Source: Nitrospira sp. (GTDB lineage: Bacteria > Nitrospirota > Nitrospiria > Nitrospirales > Nitrospiraceae). Taken from it: DNA of 48,530 nt. The notes under the pieces were generated by a model. That model was not told the DNA's origin and ran no database searches. It was given only the letters and a program-made list of their open reading frames with translations. The stretch lies in contig SWDH01000045.1 in assembly GCA_005116945.1 (NCBI GenBank), forward strand, positions 207,615 to 256,144, read 5' to 3'. Of this stretch, positions 1 through 8,744 are shown piece by piece. Within the stretch, counting starts at the first letter, position 1, and every line of letters begins with the position of its first letter. Position numbers and translations under genes: made by a program.

Positions 1-1362
1 AATTTTTTTGCCAGCGGGCTCGGTATGCCCTCGTTTACCTTGCTGGGGAGCGGCATCATCAAACGACATTATGTGCAGCCCTATGCGCTTGGCCACGAGA
101 TTGTGCATTCATGGATTGGCAATGATGTCTTCAATCGCGCCGAACGTGGGAATTGGGTGGAGGGCCTGACGACCTATCTGGCCAATTATTACTGGCATGA
201 ACTGGTGGGAGATCGCACGCAGGCACAGGCCCAGCGCCGCCAGATGGTGCAGGGTTATAATCTCCACGTGCCGCCGGAGCGGGACTATCCGGTCGCGCAA
301 TTTACGCAGAAACTGGATGAGCATGATAATGCGATCGGCTATCACAAGGCTGCCATGCTGTTTCACCTTCTGCGCCAAGAGCTGGGGGAGGAGATATTTT
401 GGCGAGCCGTGAAGGCCTTGGTGGCGGAATATCATGGCAGGCACGCAGAATGGCGCGACCTTGAGCGGGTTTTCACAGAAGAAAGCCGCCGGGACCTCCG
501 ATGGTTTTTCGCGCAATGGTTGGAACGGGAGGGGGCGCCGGCGCTGTCGTTGTTGGAGGCTGTTGCTCGTCCGGTGGCCGGGGCGCCGGCGGAGACCTTT
601 CAGCTTGAGGCCATGATTGTCCAATCAAATGAAGCGTTCCGCTTTCCCCTCCAGCTTCGGATTCAGATGGAGGGGGATCGCACGCAGATGTTGACGGTCC
701 CGGTGCGCTCTCAGCGCGAGATGATCTCTGTCACATTGCCCGCCCGTCCGATCGCGATCGATCTCGATCCCGAGTTCATGGCTTTCCGGCGGATTGCCCG
801 GCAATCGCTGTCGCCGGGGCTCAACCATTATGTGACCGATCGACGGAGATCGGTGCTGATGGCGTTTACGGATGAGCCGGATCATCCCTCGCCGTTTCGG
901 GATATTGTCGCGAGGATCGAATCCCAGGAGCAGCAGAAACCGGCTAGCGAACGAACGGCGATCACCCCCCTCGACAAAGATGGACTGTTTCCTCAGGAAG
1001 GTTCGGTGCTAGTATTGGGCGGCGAGGCATCCCGTTCCGAGATTCGATCGATCATGGCCAAGCAATGCGGAGAGCGTGCGGTCTTGAACGACAGGGGGGT
1101 CACCGTGATGGGGACGTCGTACGAAGGGCCAGGGCTCGCCCTGCTGGTGAGTTGTCACAGGGTCGATCGCCCAGGCAGTGTCGTCACGGTATTGTATGCA
1201 GCCTCGCAACAGGCTGTCGCGAAGGTGGCGCGGCTGCTCTTTTTTTACGGATGGAATAGTTTCGTGCTATTCAAAGATGGAGCGGTGGCTGCCCGCGGGG
1301 AGTGGCCTCTCGAAAGTGACCGTACGGAGGTGCGTCTCGATGCAATCAATCCCATTCGGTAA
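1..1362 (+). CDS. M1-family zinc metallopeptidase, N-terminus outside window
   Basis: The frame is open from base 1, so the true start lies upstream. The zinc site HEIVH is at bases 94-108, followed by the third-ligand Glu in WVEGLTTYL at base 160, and then the helical region ending in WFFAQWLEREGAP, as in M1 (gluzincin) peptidases. Family role: removal of N-terminal residues from peptides, usually in the periplasm for this kind of gene. Only 17 residues separate the HExxH from the Glu; M1 enzymes usually have 18, so this is a variant subfamily. About 250 residues follow the catalytic domain and carry no motif I recognise. The last 23 bp overlap the next gene, which points to a shared transcript. 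Confidence 0.85.
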   Translation, partial: NFFASGLGMPSFTLLGSGIIKRHYVQPYALGHEIVHSWIGNDVFNRAERGNWVEGLTTYLANYYWHELVGDRTQAQAQRRQMVQGYNLHVPPERDYPVAQFTQKLDEHDNAIGYHKAAMLFHLLRQELGEEIFWRAVKALVAEYHGRHAEWRDLERVFTEESRRDLRWFFAQWLEREGAPALSLLEAVARPVAGAPAETFQLEAMIVQSNEAFRFPLQLRIQMEGDRTQMLTVPVRSQREMISVTLPARPIAIDLDPEFMAFRRIARQSLSPGLNHYVTDRRRSVLMAFTDEPDHPSPFRDIVARIESQEQQKPASERTAITPLDKDGLFPQEGSVLVLGGEASRSEIRSIMAKQCGERAVLNDRGVTVMGTSYEGPGLALLVSCHRVDRPGSVVTVLYAASQQAVAKVARLLFFYGWNSFVLFKDGAVAARGEWPLESDRTEVRLDAINPIR

Positions 1363-2467
1363 GTGGTGCATGATAGGGCTCGTTTGTTTCTTGCTGGGTG
1401 AGCAGACAGGACAGGCCGAGGTCCTTGCGTCGAAGGCTCGGGCGGTTCCCGCTCACCAGGCTGAACGGCATCTGAAGAATATTCGCCAGCTGACGGTGGG
1501 CCGGCAGAATGCCGAAGCCTACTTTTCCTTCAGCGGGACCAAGTTGATTTTCCAATCCACGAACAATTGGATGAACAATACCGATGCGACCCCGCTCAAA
1601 CCAGCCGACGCTGGGTTGGGATGTTATCAGATGTACGTGATGGACTTGGAGAGCGACCGCGTTCAATTGGTGAGCACCGGCAAGGGCGCCACGACATGCG
1701 GATATTTTTTTTCAGGCGATCGCCGCGTGCTGTACTCGTCGACCCATGTGTCAGGACCGAGCTGTCCGCCGAAACCAAAGAGGGAGGGAGCTTATCGCTG
1801 GGCTCTGGACGATTATGACATCTATGCCGTGGGCACGGATGGACAGGAGATGCAGCGCTTGACCTCCACGCCGGGCTACGACGCGGAAGCAACCGTGTCG
1901 CCGGACGGCAAGACGATTGTCTGGACATCCGTGAAAGACGGGGACTTGGATCTCTATGCGATGAATCTTGATGGTTCGAAGCCCCGGCGGCTGACCAGCG
2001 AGATCGGCTATGACGGTGGAGCGTTCTTTTCGCCGGATAGTCAGCGCATCGTGTATCGGGCCGCACATCCCACCGATCAGGCGGAGATCGACAAGTACAA
2101 GAACTTGCTCACACAGAGTCTGGTGGAGCCGGGGCAGCTTGAAATTTTTGTGATGAATGCAGATGGAAGCGGGCAACGGGCGGTGACGTCGAACGGGGCG
2201 TCAAATTTCTCACCATTCTATTTTCCTGACGGCAAGAGGATTATCTTCTCGTCGAATATTGAAACCAAAGGCGAGGGGGGCAGGCCAAGCTTTCATCTTT
2301 ACGCAATCGGTGAGGACGGCCAGGCCCTCGAACGACTCACGTTCGACGGACAATTCAACAGTTTCCCCATGTTCTCCCCGGATGGTAAGAGTTTGGTCTG
2401 GGTCTCGGATCGCCAGGCTAAAAGTCCCGGCGAATTCAATGTGTTTCTCGCCGATTGGGTTCCGTGA
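1340..2467 (+). CDS. Exported TolB-like beta-propeller (PD40 repeats) protein
   Basis: 375 residues. I chose ATG 1340 over longer upstream options because GGAGG lies 9 bases before it (1326-1330) and the protein then starts with a hydrophobic signal segment (about residues 8-25). The body has repeated blades with the pattern 'sPDG..IvW.S..dGdldLYaMnlDGs..rrLT', typical of WD40-like/TolB C-terminal repeats; at least five are visible. Such propellers bind proteins or peptides in the periplasm and have no catalytic site. The gene overlaps the M1 peptidase by 23 bp, so the two are probably translated together and may act as peptidase and binding partner (inference). Confidence 0.8.
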   Translation: MQSIPFGKWCMIGLVCFLLGEQTGQAEVLASKARAVPAHQAERHLKNIRQLTVGRQNAEAYFSFSGTKLIFQSTNNWMNNTDATPLKPADAGLGCYQMYVMDLESDRVQLVSTGKGATTCGYFFSGDRRVLYSSTHVSGPSCPPKPKREGAYRWALDDYDIYAVGTDGQEMQRLTSTPGYDAEATVSPDGKTIVWTSVKDGDLDLYAMNLDGSKPRRLTSEIGYDGGAFFSPDSQRIVYRAAHPTDQAEIDKYKNLLTQSLVEPGQLEIFVMNADGSGQRAVTSNGASNFSPFYFPDGKRIIFSSNIETKGEGGRPSFHLYAIGEDGQALERLTFDGQFNSFPMFSPDGKSLVWVSDRQAKSPGEFNVFLADWVP

Positions 2468-2515
2468 CGTTGTTACTCGATGAATGTGAATTGATACCAG
2501 CGTAAACCGATTTTC

Positions 2516-3586
2516 ATGGCGCTCTCGCGATTCACGCCTGTTGCAGCCTTTCTCCTCTCCGTCTGTGCGCTCATTCTCGCGTTCGTCGGGTTATTCGAAT
2601 GGGATGTGCCGCTCACCCGATTTATCCGTTCTCTCAACGATGTTCACAGAGATCATCTTGCCAATCCCTGGCTGGCTCAGCTCAGCGATGTCGGCGACCG
2701 CCTGGGTAAGGGCGAGTCTCTCGTCATCCTGAGCCTTGTTCTGCTGGCCGTCGGGTATGGGCTAAAGCATCCGCAGTGGAAAGATGCAGGTTGGCAGAGT
2801 CTCATCGCACATGGCCTTGCCGCGTTGTGCGCCAATATATTGAAACATGCCATTGGCCGCCCACGTCCCAAGTTCATGCATGCAGGCAATCTAGATCTCT
2901 CTCCGGTCAGCGGTAGCGGCTGGGACTCGTTCCCGTCCGGGCATGCGGCGGCCGCATTTGCGGTCGCGACCGTGCTGGCAGCAAGGTTCCCGCGAGTGAG
3001 ATGGCCTATTCTCGTGGTGGCAGTGGTGATCGCGATGAGTCGGATCATTCGCGGGTCTCATTATCTGACCGATGTGGCTGGAGGAGCGGCCCTCGGCTGT
3101 GTCATGGGGGTGGTTGCAGCCCATCCTTGGCGTGAATGGCGTTCTTCGATTGCCGTCGCGGTGTGTCGGATGACGCCATTGTTTGTGGCGACGCTCGCGC
3201 TCGTCTGGACGATCGTGCATCTTCCTTCCGAAACCTGGCCATCTCAACAGCTCCTGTGGGGCGGCCTGGTGCTGACTCTGGCCGGGCTCGTAGGCCATGT
3301 GTTATGGACCGTGCAGTTGCCATGGTGTCCTGACTGGCTGTCCGGCTCACTGGCTCGAGGTCTCGTGGGACTGGGGTTAGGGATGACGGCCGGTTCTCCG
3401 TTTGTCACGACTGCGGTATTACTTGTCTGTGTGGCTCATTGGTTAGACGGGCTGCCTGGCCAGTCTGAATCGATGGCGAATGGCCATGCGGGGGTATGGG
3501 GAGCCATGGCAGAGGGTCTGTTTGTCGCGGCGATGCTGTTGGTGTTGGGAGCCAGTTATGCTCTGAAAGGTATTGTGCCGATGTGA
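2516..3586 (+). CDS. PAP2-family membrane phosphatase
   Basis: 356 residues with the complete acid-phosphatase signature: KHAIGRPRP at 110-118, PSGH at 140-143 and SRIIRGSHYLTDV at 175-187, giving the catalytic His pair and the phosphate-binding Arg/Lys. Hydrophobic segments surround the motifs, and further ones follow (about 215-350), so this is an integral membrane lipid-phosphate phosphatase such as an undecaprenyl-pyrophosphate or phosphatidate phosphatase. The substrate cannot be told from sequence. The C-terminal membrane extension of roughly 130 residues is longer than in minimal PAP2 enzymes. No clear ribosome site precedes ATG 2516, so the start is the least certain part. It converges with the glycosyltransferase cluster on the other strand. 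Confidence 0.85.
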   Translation: MALSRFTPVAAFLLSVCALILAFVGLFEWDVPLTRFIRSLNDVHRDHLANPWLAQLSDVGDRLGKGESLVILSLVLLAVGYGLKHPQWKDAGWQSLIAHGLAALCANILKHAIGRPRPKFMHAGNLDLSPVSGSGWDSFPSGHAAAAFAVATVLAARFPRVRWPILVVAVVIAMSRIIRGSHYLTDVAGGAALGCVMGVVAAHPWREWRSSIAVAVCRMTPLFVATLALVWTIVHLPSETWPSQQLLWGGLVLTLAGLVGHVLWTVQLPWCPDWLSGSLARGLVGLGLGMTAGSPFVTTAVLLVCVAHWLDGLPGQSESMANGHAGVWGAMAEGLFVAAMLLVLGASYALKGIVPM

Positions 3587-3596
3587 GTCTTGTGTG

Positions 3597-3633
3597 TTTG
3601 ATTTATTTGGTTGAACCAAACAAACTAGATCAA
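3597..3633. repeat. Inverted TTTGGTT repeat between convergent genes
   Basis: TTTGAT..TTTGGTT (3597-3612) is followed after one base by the near-perfect complement AACCAAA..ATCAAA-like (3614-3633). It sits exactly between the PAP2 stop and the GT39 stop and could end both transcripts. The arms are built from the same T-rich 9-mer (TGGTTxxTT) found as arrays at 47527-47685, so it is a member of a dispersed repeat family rather than an ordinary terminator. Confidence 0.6.
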
Positions 3634-3641
3634 CTATTCAT

Positions 3642-5399
3642 TCAATGGCCGAGAATGGTGGGCGGTGGCGGGGTTGTGTTTTGTGGAATCGTCACCATCG
3701 GCTGGTTGGCCAGCAGTACATAGCCGTAGCGCTTCAGAATGGGGACCAACCCGGCCGCTTCCGCTGGCAATTTCGGTTGCGCACTTTCCGGCAACAAGAT
3801 GATGACTCTCTTGGTCTCTTTCAATGCCGTCCGTATTTTATCCTCTTCCCCGATGGGAACGAAGAGGGTCTGACGTTTTGCGTAAAATACGGAGGATGGT
3901 CTCAGCGTGCCATAGGCAATAAATTGATCGTGGCGTTCTAGATTCAGTCCTGCGGCATAGGCCAGCTCCTGGGGGGGCGCGACTACATACCGATTGATGT
4001 GCGGGAACGAGATCACGATGACGATCAGTACGAGGCCGGCGAGGGTTCCCCCCGCGGCCCAGAATGCTCTTCCACGTCGTTCGTCGTTCAATCCGAAATA
4101 TCCCACCAACGTCATACCGACTAATAACAAGGCGGCAATTAGATAGGGACCGATGCCAAGATCCACCTGTCCAGCTAGCGGGAACTCCTTGACCATTTTG
4201 GACGCATAGGTGGTGTAGAGCGTGGGGAGACAGGCAAAGCCGATTGCCAGGAGATATCCCACGCCCATCATGAGATGGATGGACCCTCGAATTCCTTTCG
4301 TCGCCGGATCTTGCAGGCATCGGGACCAGTATGAAGCGGTCAACAGGGCGGCAGCGGGAAACAATGGACCAATGTAGTGAGGGAGGCGGGTCGCAGAAGC
4401 CGTGAAGAACACGAAGGTACCCACAAACCATAGAGCCGCGAAGAGATCGAGTTCGGATGCGCCGGTGGGATCTGGATGAGTGCGAGCACGACGTATGAGG
4501 TACCATTCTTTGACTGTGCGATAGAGTGGGACAGGAAGGAGCGCGCTCCAAGGAAAGAAGGCGAGGAGTATGACTGGGAGATAGAAGAAGATAGTGCCCT
4601 GGTGTCCTTCCATTGGAGCGAGAAATCGGCCGATCGTATGGGCTTTGGCGCCTGTGGCATAGGCGTCGCCGTGCACGAGGAACATCGCCGCATACCAGGG
4701 GGCGGCGAGCAGAACAAAGAGCGCCATGCCCGCAAGAGGAACTCCCTTCTGCCAATAGTCCAGCCACCGGCGTGTCCAGGTCAAGTAGAGCGCTGCTGCG
4801 ACGAGGGGCACGGCGAATCCGACCGGCCCCTTCGTCAAGGTGGCGAGAGCCATACCGATATAGAAGGCCCAGATCCATCGGCGTGAGTTGCCTGTTCCAT
4901 GCAGTCCCAGCCAGAACCCATACAGCGACGCGGTGGTAAAGAAGATCAAGACACTATCTGTCAGTGCCATGCGTCCGAGCCCCAGGATTTCCAGGTTGAG
5001 TAAGAGCATCAGTCCGCCGAAGAGTGCGACGGTTCGATCGCGTTGGTGCACAAGAAACAGATAGTGGATGAGGATTAATCCCACACCGAAGAGGGCAGAA
5101 GGGAATCGAGCGGCGAACTCATTCACACCGAACAGGCGATAGGACTGGTCCATCAACCAATAGAGAAAGACTGGTTTCGCCACGCGCAGCTCGCCGTTGA
5201 ACGTCGGTGTTAGACGGTCCCCCGACTCGAACATTTCGCGCCCGGCTTCGGCGTTTCGCCCCTCGTCACGGTCAGTCAGACCGATGTCGCCAAGTCCCAA
5301 GAAAAACAAGAGTCCCGACAGGAGGAGGAGGGCCAGAAGGAGCCATGCGTGGTGAGACCGGTCGGTTGTCGTCTCGGCGATTGAAGCAGGAGTGTCCAT
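3642..5399 (-). CDS. GT39-type (ArnT-like) membrane glycosyltransferase
   Basis: 585 residues. The N-terminus has one membrane helix followed by GLTDRDEGRNAEAGREM (residues 40-56), the periplasmic catalytic-Asp loop of ArnT/PMT glycosyltransferases, then RVAKPVFLYWL, another hallmark. About ten further hydrophobic segments follow, and a small soluble C-terminal domain starts near residue 480. These enzymes move a sugar from an undecaprenyl-phosphate carrier onto lipid A or protein at the outer face of the inner membrane. It is the last gene of a minus-strand cluster (GT2, LabN-like, GT39; gaps of 24 and 12 bp), which supports a pathway of carrier charging, membrane passage and transfer. The acceptor is unknown. 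Confidence 0.85.
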   Translation of the reverse strand: MDTPASIAETTTDRSHHAWLLLALLLLSGLLFFLGLGDIGLTDRDEGRNAEAGREMFESGDRLTPTFNGELRVAKPVFLYWLMDQSYRLFGVNEFAARFPSALFGVGLILIHYLFLVHQRDRTVALFGGLMLLLNLEILGLGRMALTDSVLIFFTTASLYGFWLGLHGTGNSRRWIWAFYIGMALATLTKGPVGFAVPLVAAALYLTWTRRWLDYWQKGVPLAGMALFVLLAAPWYAAMFLVHGDAYATGAKAHTIGRFLAPMEGHQGTIFFYLPVILLAFFPWSALLPVPLYRTVKEWYLIRRARTHPDPTGASELDLFAALWFVGTFVFFTASATRLPHYIGPLFPAAALLTASYWSRCLQDPATKGIRGSIHLMMGVGYLLAIGFACLPTLYTTYASKMVKEFPLAGQVDLGIGPYLIAALLLVGMTLVGYFGLNDERRGRAFWAAGGTLAGLVLIVIVISFPHINRYVVAPPQELAYAAGLNLERHDQFIAYGTLRPSSVFYAKRQTLFVPIGEEDKIRTALKETKRVIILLPESAQPKLPAEAAGLVPILKRYGYVLLANQPMVTIPQNTTPPPPTILGH

Positions 5400-5411
5400 A
5401 ATGAATGTGGG

Positions 5412-5759
5412 TTACGAGGAGGGGTTGGCCGGCGGGTTCGCCTGGCTCGCGCGTGAGATCAGCATGAGGTTGCGAACGTAGACGATCGATCCGATGCTCT
5501 GCCCTGCGATGAAGACAGGATCTACTCGATAGATTGCGTAGGCGAGCGTGATGAGCCCGCCGATCAGGCTCATATACCAAAACGAAACAGGAACCTGGCT
5601 CTCAGCCTTTTTTTCAGAGGCGATCCATTGAACCACCCAGCGGCCGAAAAACAGTCCTTGGCCGAGAAACCCGATACCGAGCCAGATCGTTTCGAGGCTC
5701 ATGATGGAACCGTCATGCTCGACGGACAAGACGTGCATGAGGCGTAAGGTCGTCGACAT
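5412..5759 (-). CDS. Lipid-A biosynthesis N-terminal (LabN) domain membrane protein
   Basis: 115 residues with three predicted membrane helices. The core WLGIGFLGQGLFFGRWVVQW followed by SEKKAESQVPVSFWYMSL and the last helix ending in SIVYVRNLMLI match the LabN family of small membrane proteins. They are commonly encoded between GT2 and GT39 genes and are thought to help move polyprenyl-phosphate sugars. It lies 12 bp before the GT39 gene and 24 bp after the GT2 gene, so the three are likely one operon. Start is uncertain: ATG 5759 gives a 19-residue hydrophilic lead, and a second Met (MSLETIW) at 5702 begins right at the first helix. Confidence 0.8.
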   Translation of the reverse strand: MSTTLRLMHVLSVEHDGSIMSLETIWLGIGFLGQGLFFGRWVVQWIASEKKAESQVPVSFWYMSLIGGLITLAYAIYRVDPVFIAGQSIGSIVYVRNLMLISRASQANPPANPSS

Positions 5760-5783
5760 TCACGGTTCATAAAGCCTCGCGTA

Positions 5784-6518
5784 TCACTTGTCGCGGAATG
5801 TGTACCGCAATACCCTGTCTTGCATCCATTTTACGGCAATCAGGTCGTAGAGAGATTTGAATAACCGGTTGCCCATGCCGTACTTGGAGACTCCGTGAAT
5901 GCGTGGGTAATGCCGGACCCGCACTTCCGTAACCGAGAATCCATGCATGATCGCGAGCGCGGGGAAAAATCGGTGCATACCTTCGAAGAGGCGCAGCTGC
6001 TCCAGCACGGGTCTCCGGAATACCTTGAGTGGGCACCCTGTATCGTGGACGCCGTCGTGGGTAAAGAAGTTCCGCACGCGGTTGGCGATCAAGGACGATA
6101 TTTTTTTCACCAGGCCATCTTGTCGTTCCAGCCTCCATCCGCACACGAGGTCGTGGGTTTCAGTATGGGGGATCAGTTTTAAGATGTCCGCACTATCCTG
6201 CTGGAGATCGCCGTCGATTTGAATGATGATGTCTCCGGAAGATTGCTTGAAGCCCGCATCGAGCGCACAGGTTTTGCCGTAATTGCGGTCGAGATGGAAC
6301 ACCAGAATTTGGGAATGCTGTCCCGCCAGACGGTCCAGTTCGTCGCTGCTGCCGTCGCTGCTGCCATCGTCCACGAAGATGATTTCGAACGGCCGAGTCT
6401 GCGAGGCCGCGTGTGAACTCATGACGGTCAGCAGGCCCTCGATCAGTGGAACGAGATTTTCTCGTTCATCCTTGATAGGGACGATGACGGAAGCCCATGG
6501 ATGGGGTGGCACGGCCAT
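5784..6518 (-). CDS. GT2-family polyprenyl-phosphate glycosyltransferase
   Basis: 244 residues with the GT-A fold motifs: SVIVPIKDERENLVPL at the N-terminus, FVDDGSSDGS (48-57), the metal-binding DGD in QIDGDLQQD (100-108) and GCPLKVFRR (near 165). It resembles dolichyl/undecaprenyl-phosphate mannosyl- or glucosyltransferases (DPM1/ArnC type) but lacks C-terminal membrane helices, so it is a soluble or peripheral version. It would charge the lipid carrier used by the downstream GT39 enzyme. First gene of the three-gene cluster. Its upstream intergenic gap of about 100 bp should hold the promoter. Confidence 0.85.
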   Translation of the reverse strand: MAVPPHPWASVIVPIKDERENLVPLIEGLLTVMSSHAASQTRPFEIIFVDDGSSDGSSDELDRLAGQHSQILVFHLDRNYGKTCALDAGFKQSSGDIIIQIDGDLQQDSADILKLIPHTETHDLVCGWRLERQDGLVKKISSLIANRVRNFFTHDGVHDTGCPLKVFRRPVLEQLRLFEGMHRFFPALAIMHGFSVTEVRVRHYPRIHGVSKYGMGNRLFKSLYDLIAVKWMQDRVLRYTFRDK

Positions 6519-6618
6519 GCGGGGTCGATATTCCTGATGCAGAAGGGAGCCAACATGCTCACGTGGCGCATTCTACAGAATGCCGGATGGAGCGTCAAAC
6601 CACGGAAGTGATCAACCA

Positions 6619-7200
6619 TCACTTCCCTGCCGCTGCGATCGTGAAACGCATCGTGCCCATGAGACTCATCTCATTGATCTGTTCCCCTACGTGGATTTCC
6701 ACTTTATACCGGCCCGGCTTCCATGGGCTTTGTGGAGGGGAGAGCTTGAGATAACCGCTGTCGTCTTCGAGCGCAATGTGCATCGCATCTTGTCCGATCG
6801 CCTTCGTGGGGTCGAGGCCGTCTACGGCTTCGGGAAAACAGAGTCCGAATACCTGGAATCCCTGATAGTGCTGGTGAAGATTGAACACAATGAAGACGGC
6901 CGGAGCATCAGGACGGAACCGGTCGGTGGGCTTCACCGGCACGATTTCGTGTGTGCGGTGAAAACCCAGTTCTTCGTCGAACCCTTCCGCCATCGTAATG
7001 GCGCGAAACAGGCCTTGGGGCGGAGCGTCGAAGTCGTAGGGGACTACGTCTTGGGTGCGGTTCTGAAAATCCGGGATGGGGGAATTTTTGGTGATCGGCA
7101 GCTCTGCTGCCTTGAGTGCCGGTAGTGCCAAGAGGGCTATGACCACCATGACCGCGGTGGCCCCTCGTCTCGCTCCTCTCGCCATCTCTTCTTGGTACAC
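6619..7200 (-). CDS. Exported protein of unknown function
   Basis: Up to 193 residues. A hydrophobic stretch (AVMVVIALLALPALKAAEL) makes a clear signal peptide. The mature part is mostly beta-strand with the segments VFIVFNLHQHYQGFQVFGLCFPE and WKPGRYKVEIHVGEQINEMSLMG, which look like an Ig-like or C2-like sandwich. The annotated start is GTG 7200; ATG 7185 (MARGARRG) would keep the signal peptide intact and may be the real one. I do not recognise the family. It points the same way as the glycosyltransferase cluster, 100 bp upstream, and could be its first gene. Confidence 0.6.
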   Translation of the reverse strand: MYQEEMARGARRGATAVMVVIALLALPALKAAELPITKNSPIPDFQNRTQDVVPYDFDAPPQGLFRAITMAEGFDEELGFHRTHEIVPVKPTDRFRPDAPAVFIVFNLHQHYQGFQVFGLCFPEAVDGLDPTKAIGQDAMHIALEDDSGYLKLSPPQSPWKPGRYKVEIHVGEQINEMSLMGTMRFTIAAAGK

Positions 7201-7303
7201 CGGTCTATGGGCGCTGTCAAGGAGAAGAAAGGCCGGCAGGTATCAGCGATAAGCCTTCAGCCAAAGATAGGAGAATTTCCGAGTGACCTTGTCTCGGCTC
7301 CGA

Positions 7304-7336
7304 AGCTGAGAGCTGAGAGCTGATGGTTGACAGCTA
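7304..7336. repeat. Heptad tandem repeat (AGCTGAG)n, intergenic
   Basis: Two exact AGCTGAG units followed by AGCTGAT, the degenerate GGTTGAC and AGCT. The 7-bp period is clear by eye. The same heptad in opposite orientation (ACTCAGC) occurs 310 bp downstream inside the methyltransferase gene. The remainder of 7201-7427 holds no gene I can support. Confidence 0.7.
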
Positions 7337-7427
7337 TAGGAAAGCCCGTTGCGGCTGTTTCCCGCCGTCTGCTAGAATTCATCCCCCTTGAAACTGAAGC
7401 GAGAAGGACGGACCGCACCGGAGTTGT

Positions 7428-8279
7428 GTGATGTTGCAGGACGCAGATGCCCTCCCCCAGCTCATAGGCGAGTATAGGCCGGTCGATCAGTGGCAAGTTC
7501 ACATCAATAAATTGTTCTACCGTTTCCGGGGCGATCAGGTTCGCCGTTTCTACCAAACATTTGCCTCAGCCGACTATCGGTTGGCCCATGCACTCGCGGC
7601 GGACTATTTCGAAAAAGTGCGAAAGCGTGACGCCGCGCATACGTCGAAGACTCAGCACTCAGCACTCAGCACTGAGTCCCTGACAGTCATGGAACTCGGT
7701 CCCGGCAACGGGAACCTTGCTGCCTGTTTTTTGAGTCATCTTCAAGTGCTCGATAAAGATCAGGCGGTGTATCCTCGCGTTCGATATGTGTTGGTCGATT
7801 GGGAGCAAGAGGTGCTCGATACCGCCTTGACTCATCCAGGGCTCGCCTCCCATCGAGACCGTGTCGAGCTGCTGCGAGGGACCGTGGATCGGCTCGATGC
7901 GGTTGCAGATGGCACGGTGGATCGCATCATCTGTAACGAACTGTGGAACGATCTTCCGACCAAACTCATGTCGCGCCAGGCGAGCGATATTGAAGAAGAG
8001 TTTATGCGACCGAACGTGAGCGAAAGCGCTCATGCAAAAATTTCAGACTGGGCGGCGTTTGTACGATCGTTCGACGCCATGGACGCGGAGACGCTCAAGC
8101 AGTTTCCGCCTTTTCTCGACGACTTGGTGTGGGAACGAGAATATAATCGCGGTTATGGGGATAAGTCCAGTCGGCACATCGATGGCCGTGGTCAGGCGCC
8201 CGGCGGGGGTATTCAGTGCCACCTCAAATCGTTCAACCATCGCAACCGTTTCCTTGTGCTGACGTGTTCGGCATCATAG
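7428..8279 (+). CDS. MidA-like SAM-dependent methyltransferase, odd C-terminus
   Basis: 283 residues. The SAM-binding motif VMELGPGNGNLAACF is near residue 88, followed by YVLVDWEQEVLDTA and IICNELWNDLPTKL (the CNELWNDLP segment is the acceptor-side signature of MidA/COG1565-type enzymes). These methylate proteins, for example a respiratory complex I subunit; the substrate here is unknown. Two oddities: a block of ACTCAGC heptads (7650-7677) lies in frame inside the gene between the N-terminal helices and motif I, and after about residue 245 (VWEREYNRG) the sequence becomes unlike the family (GYGDKSSRHIDGRGQAPGGG). The usual C-terminal third is absent, so the gene may be 3'-degraded. ATG 7428 follows GTGTG without a clear ribosome site. 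Confidence 0.65.
   Translation: MMLQDADALPQLIGEYRPVDQWQVHINKLFYRFRGDQVRRFYQTFASADYRLAHALAADYFEKVRKRDAAHTSKTQHSALSTESLTVMELGPGNGNLAACFLSHLQVLDKDQAVYPRVRYVLVDWEQEVLDTALTHPGLASHRDRVELLRGTVDRLDAVADGTVDRIICNELWNDLPTKLMSRQASDIEEEFMRPNVSESAHAKISDWAAFVRSFDAMDAETLKQFPPFLDDLVWEREYNRGYGDKSSRHIDGRGQAPGGGIQCHLKSFNHRNRFLVLTCSAS
7650..7677. repeat. Heptad tandem repeat (ACTCAGC)3 inside a coding region
   Basis: Three perfect ACTCAGC units and a fourth variant ACTGAGT. It is the reverse complement of the heptad family at 7304-7336. It encodes the low-complexity segment TQHSALSTES in the methyltransferase and keeps the frame open. Confidence 0.8.
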
Positions 8280-8381
8280 AGAACCGTTGATTCGTGGGTC
8301 AACCGCATGATTCTAGCTGGATGCCCCACAGCCTTGCTCCCTCTCCCGCACATCCGCATAATGCGGGCAAAGGAGAACAGC

Positions 8382-8744
8382 ATGGCGTTGTCCGGTCATG
8401 TGGTGGGCTTGCTCAAAGAATACATGCGGGACTTGGTCGAACAGGCGAAGCAGGAAACGGAGACTCATGCCTCTTTTGGTTTTGCCACTACGCCCTATGG
8501 GTCGGATCAGGCGCTGTCCGATTTACTGGCGCTACTAGACGATCGTATCGAATCTGAAGGGATGCAAGTTGGATTGCCGGACGGGTTTCTCCATCAAATG
8601 TGGGGGCTGTGTAACGATGCCCGCACCCAGGTGGCAGAACGCGTCTGGATGGAAATCAACAGCAGTGACCAGGTACCGTCGAAGGATATAGTTCGAGCGT
8701 TGACGTATCGTGCGTTGCTCGCGGTGCTCGACTCGTCGGGCTAA
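8382..8744 (+). CDS. Conserved-looking hypothetical protein, 120 aa
   Basis: I chose ATG 8382 (MALSGHVVGLLKEYM) rather than the longer frame from 8307 because AAAGGAGA lies about 7 bases upstream (8369-8376) and the extra N-terminal residues look non-native. The protein is helical, acidic and without membrane segments; GFATTPYGSDQALSDLLALLDD and DGFLHQMWGLCNDARTQVAERVW are its most structured parts. I do not recognise it. Its stop overlaps the stop of the convergent YdcF-like gene by four bases, so the two transcripts must overlap tail to tail. Confidence 0.7.
   Translation: MALSGHVVGLLKEYMRDLVEQAKQETETHASFGFATTPYGSDQALSDLLALLDDRIESEGMQVGLPDGFLHQMWGLCNDARTQVAERVWMEINSSDQVPSKDIVRALTYRALLAVLDSSG

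Noticed and set aside
3838..4878. 346-residue frame within the GT39 gene
   Set aside because: Same strand, different frame of a clear membrane protein; Arg/Ser/Pro-rich composition without motifs.
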